Shown: positions 7,397-12,299 of the stretch, piece by piece | Layout: every line of letters starts with the position of its first letter | How positions within the stretch are numbered: position 1 is the first letter of the stretch | Source of the DNA: Planctomycetia bacterium | GTDB lineage: Bacteria; Planctomycetota; Planctomycetia; Pirellulales; UBA1268 | Length of the DNA: 12,299 nucleotides | Direction: 5' to 3' | NCBI GenBank assembly: GCA_009919445.1 | Contig: RGBY01000055.1 | Span: 1 to 12,299, forward strand | The notes under the pieces: model-generated | What the model saw: the letters and a program-made list of their open reading frames with translations, nothing else | Database searches by the model: none | What the model was told of the DNA's origin: nothing | Program-made: the position numbers and the translations under genes

Positions 7397-7699
7397 GTGG
7401 TTTCATTTTTGATAAGCGCGTTGCTCCTGGTGGCCCTCGTGGCCGGAGGGATCGCCCTGATCGTCGCAACCCGCGAAACAGTTCGTGGGTCGGGTGCCGG
7501 TCGTGGCGGTTGCGACGAAACGTGGGAGCACGATTTGGCTCAATATAAAAATCTCCGGGATCGAGGTGTCCTGGACGATGATGAATACCGAAGAATAAGA
7601 ACACTCGTCGATCCTTCTGCGCGTTCCGCGCAGGAAGGTTCGTCTGAGTTGCCTCCTGCATCTGCGGAGAGGAATCAATCTGAGGACAGGAGGAACTGA
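7397..7699 (+). CDS. Small membrane protein with SHOCT-like C-terminal motif
   Basis: With the GTG start supported by AGGAAGG, the product is 100 residues. Residues 2-24 form one strong membrane helix ('FLISALLLVALVAGGIALIV'), followed by a basic, Gly-rich linker. Residues about 45-65 ('DLAQYKNLRDRGVLDDDEY' and following) match the SHOCT pattern (leader helix, 'G(I/V)(I/L)(S/D)xxE(F/Y)', second helix) found at the ends of many membrane or oligomerising bacterial proteins. The last ~35 residues are polar and probably disordered. The topology would place the SHOCT motif in the cytoplasm. Its stop is 4 nt before the clpX start, and the clpX ribosome site lies inside its last codons, so the two are probably translationally coupled. 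The specific function is unknown. Confidence 0.7.
   Translation: MVSFLISALLLVALVAGGIALIVATRETVRGSGAGRGGCDETWEHDLAQYKNLRDRGVLDDDEYRRIRTLVDPSARSAQEGSSELPPASAERNQSEDRRN
7688..7694 (+). promoter_or_regulatory. Strong ribosome binding site of clpX inside the preceding gene
   Basis: AGGAGGA is a near-perfect Shine-Dalgarno sequence 9 nt before the clpX ATG and overlaps the final codons of the small SHOCT-like gene. Confidence 0.7.
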
Positions 7700-7703
7700 A
7701 TCG

Positions 7704-8993
7704 ATGCCAACCGGAAAAGACGCCAGTGGGATTGGACGCCGTGGTACCGGCGGAACGACGAAGAAAAACGCCTTCTGTTCGTTTTGCCGCAAGAGTTACC
7801 GCGACGTCGGTCCGCTCGTCGAGGGACCAGGCGACGTCTATATCTGCGGTGAGTGCATCGAACTCTGTCAATCAATATTAGATCAGGAAAAACGGCGAAG
7901 GGGAACGAGCAAAGAACTCTTCACATCGATTCCGTCGCCCCGTGAGATTGTTTCGCATCTCGATCAGTACGTGATCGGCCAGCATCATGCCAAGCGGGTG
8001 CTTTCGGTGGCTGTTCACAGTCACTACAAGCGTTTGATGCTGGGAGCCGAGGGCAGCGACGTCGACGTTGAGAAGTCGAATATTCTGCTGCTTGGCCCAA
8101 CGGGTTGTGGCAAAACATTGTTGGCGAAGACGCTGGCGAAGATCCTTGATGTCCCCTTTGCCATTGGTGATGCCACCACGCTGACAGAGGCTGGTTACGT
8201 CGGTGAGGATGTCGAAAATCTTTTGCTGAAGCTTCTGAGTGCCGCCGACTTTGATATCGAGGCAGCCCAGCGCGGGGTGCTTTACATTGACGAAATCGAC
8301 AAGATCGGAAAGACCAGCCAGAATGTCTCGATTACCCGCGATGTTTCGGGTGAGGGTGTCCAGCAGGCACTCTTGAAGATGCTGGAGGGCACCGTTGCCA
8401 ATGTGCCGCCCCAGGGGGGGCGGAAGCACCCTGAGCAGCAGTACATTCAAATCGACACCTCGAACATCCTGTTCATCTGCGGCGGGACCTTCGTCGGGAT
8501 GGACAAGATTATTGGCCGACGTCTCGGGAAGCGGGCCATCGGCTTTGGTCAGCCGAGTGGGATCGACAATGATGCCGATCTGGCAGAACTGCTTCCGCAG
8601 GTCGACTCGGATGACATTCTCGAGTTTGGCCTCATCCCAGAGTTACTCGGCCGCCTGCCGGTGATCTCATCGCTTCAGCCGCTGAACGCCGAAGCACTCG
8701 TGCGGGTGCTTCTTGAGCCACGCAATGCATTGGTGAAGCAGTATCAGAAACTCTTCGAAATGGAAAACTGCAAGCTCGAGTTCACCGACGACGCCCTGCT
8801 GGCTGTAGCGAAGCGGGCACTGCGGAAAGACACGGGAGCTCGCGGACTGCGATCAATCATGGAAGACGTCATGCTCGACGTCATGTTCGACCTGCCCGAG
8901 AATGCGGGAAGCAGCTATCTGATTGAGGCTGCCCATGTTGAAGACAAGCAGCCTGTTGTGCCATTGCGGGAAGCCCGCCCCAAGAGCGCCTGA
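7704..8993 (+). CDS. clpX: ATP-dependent Clp protease ATP-binding subunit ClpX
   Basis: ClpX is the hexameric AAA+ unfoldase that recognises substrates and feeds them to the ClpP peptidase. The 429-residue product is complete. It has the N-terminal zinc-binding domain with Cys25, Cys28, Cys48 and Cys51, Walker A 'GPTGCGKT' (131-138), pore-1 loop 'GYVG' (164-167), Walker B 'LYIDEIDK' (193-200), 'SITRDVSGEGVQQALLKMLEG' split around 209-229, the RKH loop (240-242), the ClpP-docking 'IGF' loop (279-281), 'FGLIPELLGRLPV' (308-320) and the sensor-2 'GARGLR' (378-383). All key residues are present, including the IGF loop, so partnership with a ClpP encoded elsewhere is expected. clpP is not adjacent; the upstream neighbour is the small SHOCT-like membrane protein. 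Confidence 0.98.
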   Translation: MPTGKDASGIGRRGTGGTTKKNAFCSFCRKSYRDVGPLVEGPGDVYICGECIELCQSILDQEKRRRGTSKELFTSIPSPREIVSHLDQYVIGQHHAKRVLSVAVHSHYKRLMLGAEGSDVDVEKSNILLLGPTGCGKTLLAKTLAKILDVPFAIGDATTLTEAGYVGEDVENLLLKLLSAADFDIEAAQRGVLYIDEIDKIGKTSQNVSITRDVSGEGVQQALLKMLEGTVANVPPQGGRKHPEQQYIQIDTSNILFICGGTFVGMDKIIGRRLGKRAIGFGQPSGIDNDADLAELLPQVDSDDILEFGLIPELLGRLPVISSLQPLNAEALVRVLLEPRNALVKQYQKLFEMENCKLEFTDDALLAVAKRALRKDTGARGLRSIMEDVMLDVMFDLPENAGSSYLIEAAHVEDKQPVVPLREARPKSA

Positions 8994-9031
8994 GGGTTTC
9001 CTCGAGTGCAAGCGTGAGGGTGAGATTCTGG

Positions 9032-10156
9032 CTAGTTTGCCAGACGAGTGAGTGCGGCAATGCCGCGGTCGAGCATCTCGTCGGAAACCGTGTAGGAGAG
9101 GCGGAAGTGCGTGTCGGCATTCCCAAAGACGGTCCCCGGCACGACGAGAAGTTGCTCTTCCGCCACTGCCCGTTCAGCAAATGCCTTGCCTGATCCGCCA
9201 GGAGCCTCAGGGTAAAGGTAGAAGGCTCCGCCGGGGCTGACGAAGCGGTAGTGCTTCTCCAGGCCTGCCATGAGTTTGTCGCGTTTGCGGCGGCACTCAG
9301 CCAGTGACTGGCTCATGTCGCAGTCAAGGGCAGCCAGTGCAGCCCACTGGCCAACTTGCGGGGCACAGACGAAGGTGTACTGCTGAAGGGTCGTGCAGGC
9401 TTCCACGATGTTGCGGGGGCCGTGCAGCCAGCCAACCCGCCAGCCGGTCATCGCATGTGATTTTGAGAAGCCATCGAGCACAACAGCGGTGTGGCTGAAG
9501 TGGGCGGCCGATGCAAACGGACGGTCGTAGCAATAGCAGCGGTAGAGTTCATCGCTGATGAGGGTGACGCCGTTCCGCTCAGCCAGTTCGGCAATCGCCT
9601 TGACGGTCTCGCCGGGCACGACCACCCCCGTGGGGTTGTTGGGGCTATTGAGCAGAATGGCCTTGGTCCGGGAACTGATTGCGTTGGCAACCTGCTCGGG
9701 GTCGATGGCGAAGGTCGGAGCCGTGTCGATAACGACGCACCGGCCGCCGAGGAATTCGACGAGTGGACGGTACATGACGAACGCCGGCTCGAAGAAGATC
9801 ACCTCATCGCCCGGATCAATCAGGGCCATGAGTGCCAGCACCAGGGCGCCGCTGGTCCCGCTGGTGATGCAGAGTGCCCGGTCGGGTTGGTGGCACTGCT
9901 GTCGAACGTCTGCTTCAAGTCGCTCGCGAAGTTCGGGGAGCCCTTGGGTGGCGGTATATCCATTGCGGCCAGAAACGGTTGCCTCACAAGCCGCTTGGCA
10001 GGCAGCCTCCGGCATCGGAAAGTCAGGCTGCCCGATCGACAGGTTGATCGGATCAGGCAGGGTTCGCATCAGATCAAAGACCCGGCGAATGCCCGATGAG
10101 TCAAAGGCAGCGGCCCGACGTGAAATGACGGGCTGTGAAGAAGCGGAGGCGTTCAC
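9032..10156 (-). CDS. Class I/II pyridoxal-phosphate aminotransferase
   Basis: The 374-residue product is a fold-type I PLP enzyme that moves an amino group between an amino acid and a 2-oxo acid. Visible motifs are 'SGIRRVFDLMRTLPDPINLSIGQPDF' in pieces at 21-46, the cofactor-binding 'SGTSGAL' (99-105), 'NSPNNPTG' (170-177), the ring-binding aspartate in 'SDELY' (Asp202), the Schiff-base lysine in 'FSKSHAMTGWRVG' (Lys232) and the carboxylate-binding arginine in 'FRLSYT' (Arg352). The order is that of the aspartate/aromatic/alanine aminotransferase group; 'PAFVMY' replaces the common 'PxYPxY'. The substrate cannot be fixed by reading. The start is GTG with only a weak ribosome site; homology begins near residue 20, so the start cannot be far off. 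It lies 30 nt downstream of the TlpA-like gene on the same strand. Confidence 0.9.
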   Translation of the reverse strand: MNASASSQPVISRRAAAFDSSGIRRVFDLMRTLPDPINLSIGQPDFPMPEAACQAACEATVSGRNGYTATQGLPELRERLEADVRQQCHQPDRALCITSGTSGALVLALMALIDPGDEVIFFEPAFVMYRPLVEFLGGRCVVIDTAPTFAIDPEQVANAISSRTKAILLNSPNNPTGVVVPGETVKAIAELAERNGVTLISDELYRCYCYDRPFASAAHFSHTAVVLDGFSKSHAMTGWRVGWLHGPRNIVEACTTLQQYTFVCAPQVGQWAALAALDCDMSQSLAECRRKRDKLMAGLEKHYRFVSPGGAFYLYPEAPGGSGKAFAERAVAEEQLLVVPGTVFGNADTHFRLSYTVSDEMLDRGIAALTRLAN

Positions 10157-10186
10157 CGGTGAAGCGGTCTCGAGGCGACAGGTGGG

Positions 10187-11350
10187 CTACTCAAACAGCG
10201 GGGCGAGCAGTTCGCCGAGCCGTTCACCGCGGGCATTGAGGCTGATGACGTTGCCGTCTCGTCCAATCAGGATGACCGTGGGAATGCCACTGATGCCATA
10301 GTACGTCGCCAGCGGGTGCTGCCAGCCGCTTCCCTCAGAGGGCTCAAACAGGATGGGCCAGGGAATCTTCCGGTCAGCAATAAACTTTTCCAGAGCTTTT
10401 CGATCCTGGTCGAGGCTAATCCCGACGACTTCGAATCCTTTGGCATGGTACTTCTGATACTGCTCTAAAACGTTGGGGATTTCAGCAACACAGGGACCAC
10501 ACCAGGTGGCCCAGAAGTCGACGAGGACGACTTTGCCAGCAAGGGTGCTCTGGTCGAAGGCATTCCCGTCGAGCAGGGTGCCAGTGAGCTGCATCGGGTT
10601 CCCGGGGAGCGAAAGCCGTCGGAGGGTGCCGGCGAAACTATCAGCCATCTGACGGATGCTCTCGTTGCTACTCTTCGCGAAGATTGGGCCAAAGGCTTCA
10701 TAAGCCTGCTTGGCAGCTGGTTCTCCACCCGGCATGTGCTCGAAGGCACTGGCGAGTTGCATGGCAAGACCGGCAGAAGCCTTGTCATTGGGGTCGGCGG
10801 CGAGGAGTTCCTGGGTCTTGTTGATCAGGTCGGCCGCACCGCTCAGGTCACGCTGCTTGAACATGGCTTGTGCCTCAGCAACGAGCAATAGTCGCTTGGC
10901 TTCCATGGCCAGCGTTGCTGAGGGACCACCAATGAGTGTTTCGGCAAACTGCTTGAGCGTGGCATCAGCCTCGTCCACCCCGAGACGCCCTAGCATTGCC
11001 AAGCCCTCGAGCTTGGCCTGGGCCGCCTCTTCAAAGGCCTCGTCGACTCCTTTGAGTTGAGCCAGGGCTTTGTCTGCGGCTTCCACAATCGCCGTCGCCA
11101 GTTGCTGCATCTGATCGGGCGTCGAGGGGCGGACGACGTTTGGCCGATTGGCGCGGATGTATTCGAGGAGTTCTGCTGGCGTGCCGTTGGGGACGGGAGC
11201 GAGTGAAAACGCTTGCCGCTGGCCGTTGCCACGACTTCCTGCGGAAGGCTCTGCAGCGGTGAGCGTGCCGGCCGTCAGAAGTGCGACGAACATCACCACG
11301 AGTGGAAATGGTCGCGGGCAGGGGAAAGAGAGCGTCAGCAGGCGAACCAT
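10187..11350 (-). CDS. Secreted TlpA-like thioredoxin-fold protein
   Basis: The 387-residue product has an N-terminal signal sequence (hydrophobic about 17-31, likely cut after 'LTAA' at 33), an alpha-helical region (about 55-245) without a known catalytic motif, and a C-terminal TlpA/ResA-type thioredoxin domain (about 253-387). That domain contains 'VVLVDFWATWCGPCVAEIPN' with the redox pair Cys284/Cys287, 'VVGISLDQD' and the cis-proline in 'GIPT' (Pro357). Proteins of this kind keep disulfides reduced, often for cytochrome c maturation, outside the cytoplasmic membrane; the partner here is unknown. The frame is open upstream to 11572, but ATG 11350 has GAGG 6 nt before it and starts directly at the signal peptide. 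It may be transcribed with the DUF11 gene upstream and the aminotransferase downstream. Confidence 0.88.
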   Translation of the reverse strand: MVRLLTLSFPCPRPFPLVVMFVALLTAGTLTAAEPSAGSRGNGQRQAFSLAPVPNGTPAELLEYIRANRPNVVRPSTPDQMQQLATAIVEAADKALAQLKGVDEAFEEAAQAKLEGLAMLGRLGVDEADATLKQFAETLIGGPSATLAMEAKRLLLVAEAQAMFKQRDLSGAADLINKTQELLAADPNDKASAGLAMQLASAFEHMPGGEPAAKQAYEAFGPIFAKSSNESIRQMADSFAGTLRRLSLPGNPMQLTGTLLDGNAFDQSTLAGKVVLVDFWATWCGPCVAEIPNVLEQYQKYHAKGFEVVGISLDQDRKALEKFIADRKIPWPILFEPSEGSGWQHPLATYYGISGIPTVILIGRDGNVISLNARGERLGELLAPLFE

Positions 11351-11477
11351 CACAGGCCTCGTGTCGAGTTGAGGAAGGGGGCAGGGAGACGAGGCAAAGC
11401 CTCGCCGGAACCGATAGCCTACCCCTAAGCGAACCGTGACGGCAATCGAGAGTAACTGCCCAGAGGCTTCGCCCCAG

Positions 11478-11507
11478 AGGGCGGGGCTCAGCAGGGCGGG
11501 GCTCAGC
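11478..11507. repeat. Two-copy 15-bp tandem repeat over the end of the DUF11 gene
   Basis: AGGGCGGGGCTCAGC occurs twice in tandem (11478-11492 and 11493-11507). The second copy contains the DUF11 gene's stop codon. A related short direct repeat, CCCAGAGG, precedes it on the same side. This could be simple slippage, and no function is evident. Confidence 0.75.
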
Positions 11508-12270
11508 GAACCACGGTGCGGAGCCGCACAAAGCCCGATTTGCCGGCCTCGAGGGTGTCCTGCAACTTCCACGAGATGACGCGACTTCCGTCGTCAGCCG
11601 TTGAAAGTGAGATTTCTGCCGGAAGGCTTGCTGCAGGTGAGTCGGCAATAAGTTCGAGTCGCCCCGGTAGGGTGTCAACGATGACCACATCGGTGAGGGG
11701 TACATCGCCAGAGTTGAGAAAGGCAATGGTGAAATCGAGTTCCTCGCCAACCCGGGCCGAATCGTTTCCTGCTCGTTTGCAGAGCGTAAGTTCCGCCCGT
11801 CCTGGGGACTCAACCCGCAGGGTGGCTGTGCCCTGACTGGCCGACACCACATCAGCCACCTGTTCATTGATGACGGCGTTGGCTGAGGTCAGGCGGGTCC
11901 AGGTGGTGGGGACATCAAAGCCGACGGCTTCTGCGAGGCCTTGCTTCCGCTGGGCTGACTCAGCCTGTAGTTCGGCAGCACGTTCGGCCACATGGGCCTG
12001 GCCGAACGATTCGTTGGGCAGATCAGATGGGTCGGCATCGTCAGGAATTAGCTCTCCGTTAAAATCAACGACATAATTGCCAGTAATATGGCCAATAATG
12101 TCTTTTTCGTTATGCATATAGTTAAACTGTTTGTCTTTGGGGGTTTTTCTCGCCGCCCACATTTCATCAGCTAAAAAGATATCGTCATTTTTGATCGAGA
12201 AGGCGGCAAAATTACTTGCTACCTTAATAAAGGAAATACCGGACAAATTGCTTATGAATATGCGCCACAA
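11503..12270 (-). CDS. DUF11-domain protein whose N-terminal part is foreign or chimeric
   Basis: The C-terminal ~107 residues (149-255 of the open frame) form a DUF11 repeat, a surface beta-sandwich module: 'ELTLCKRAGNDSARVGEELD' followed by 'FTIAFLNSGDVPLTDVVIVD' and 'TLPGRLELIADSP'. Residues about 86-148 are helical, Ala/Glu/Gln-rich and GC-rich in codons, like the neighbours. Residues about 27-80 are encoded by AT-rich DNA and look phage-derived ('NDDIFLADEMWAARKTP', 'HNEKDIIGHITGN'). Residues 1-25 look like antisense of another frame. The given start (TTG 12270) is therefore only the formal limit of the open frame; an in-frame TAG lies at 12295-12297. No signal peptide is seen, as would be expected if the true 5' end is missing. 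Only the part below about 12010 is trusted as the native gene. Confidence 0.55.
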   Translation of the reverse strand: MWRIFISNLSGISFIKVASNFAAFSIKNDDIFLADEMWAARKTPKDKQFNYMHNEKDIIGHITGNYVVDFNGELIPDDADPSDLPNESFGQAHVAERAAELQAESAQRKQGLAEAVGFDVPTTWTRLTSANAVINEQVADVVSASQGTATLRVESPGRAELTLCKRAGNDSARVGEELDFTIAFLNSGDVPLTDVVIVDTLPGRLELIADSPAASLPAEISLSTADDGSRVISWKLQDTLEAGKSGFVRLRTVVR

Positions 12271-12299
12271 TACGCCGCTAAATTTCCTAAAAAACTAAC
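12037..12299. other. AT-rich terminal block, phage-like, possible chimeric or inserted DNA
   Basis: GC is about 36% from 12061 to 12299 (87 of 239 bases by count) against about 60% in the preceding sequence. On the minus strand, 12037-12192 encodes a segment resembling, from memory, head proteins or prohead proteases of marine T4-like phages. On the plus strand, 12175-12297 is open for 41 codons and reads like ordinary protein ('GGKITCYLNKGNTGQIAYEY'). The two readings overlap at 12175-12192 and point away from each other, which is odd for two real genes. No transposase, repeat or attachment site was seen. Confidence 0.6.

Noticed and set aside
7245..7412. 55-residue ORF rich in Ala, Arg and Trp in the divergent intergenic region
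   Set aside because: No ribosome site before its ATG; it overlaps the well-supported GTG start of the SHOCT-like gene in another frame.
6948..7871. 307-residue minus-strand open frame across the divergent region and start of clpX
   Set aside because: It crosses the start of clpX, the SHOCT-like gene and the signal peptide region of the secreted protein; its Pro/Arg/Ser-rich translation matches no family.
9558..10301. 247-residue plus-strand open frame opposite the aminotransferase
   Set aside because: Antisense shadow with Ser/Arg-rich composition, opposite a well-supported PLP enzyme.
11390..11404. Hairpin CGAGGC-AAA-GCCTCG upstream of the TlpA-like gene
   Set aside because: Only a 6-bp stem with no following T-run on either strand, so it is not a supported terminator or riboswitch.
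11351..11572. 74-residue upstream extension of the TlpA-like protein
   Set aside because: It would bury the signal peptide and overlaps the DUF11 gene's end; ATG 11350 has a proper ribosome site.

Overview
The window (about 60% GC until its last 250 bases) looks like chromosomal DNA of a bacterium of the Planctomycetes type. That assignment is an inference. It rests on a large secreted protein of beta-sandwich repeats with the 'DGEYWFRIRA' style motif, a secreted TlpA-like thioredoxin with a long helical N-terminal half, a DUF11 protein, and a very animal-like adenylosuccinate lyase. No RNA gene, CRISPR array or transposase was seen.

Layout. Positions 1-2579 (+) hold a flagellar export-gate operon, fliP (5' end outside the window)-fliQ-fliR-flhB, with tight or overlapping junctions. 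FlhB ends before its usual cytoplasmic self-cleaving domain. Positions 2751-7156 (-) hold, in transcription order, a secreted beta-sandwich protein, holA (DNA polymerase III delta subunit) and purB (adenylosuccinate lyase); holA and purB are 15 nt apart and probably co-transcribed. A 240-nt divergent intergenic region (7157-7396) then leads to a second plus-strand unit: a 100-residue membrane protein with a SHOCT-like tail, followed 4 nt later by clpX. Positions 9032-12270 (-) hold the DUF11 protein, a TlpA-like thioredoxin and a class I/II PLP aminotransferase. The last two are 30 nt apart.

How the genes work together. FliP, FliQ, FliR and FlhB form the membrane core of the flagellar type III secretion apparatus. 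HolA and PurB are housekeeping functions (clamp loading; two steps of purine synthesis). The SHOCT-like protein and ClpX are probably translationally coupled, which hints at a membrane-linked role in ClpXP proteolysis. The TlpA-like protein is predicted to act as a thiol-disulfide protein outside the cytoplasmic membrane.

The oddest part is the right end. From about 12010-12050 to 12299 GC drops to about 36%. The reading frame of the DUF11 gene runs into a stretch whose translation resembles phage head proteins, and the last ~125 bases look more like coding sequence on the opposite strand. This is either foreign DNA inserted into the gene or a chimeric assembly end. I did not find a convincing new multi-gene system; the best leads are this junction, the tail-less FlhB and the SHOCT-clpX pair.
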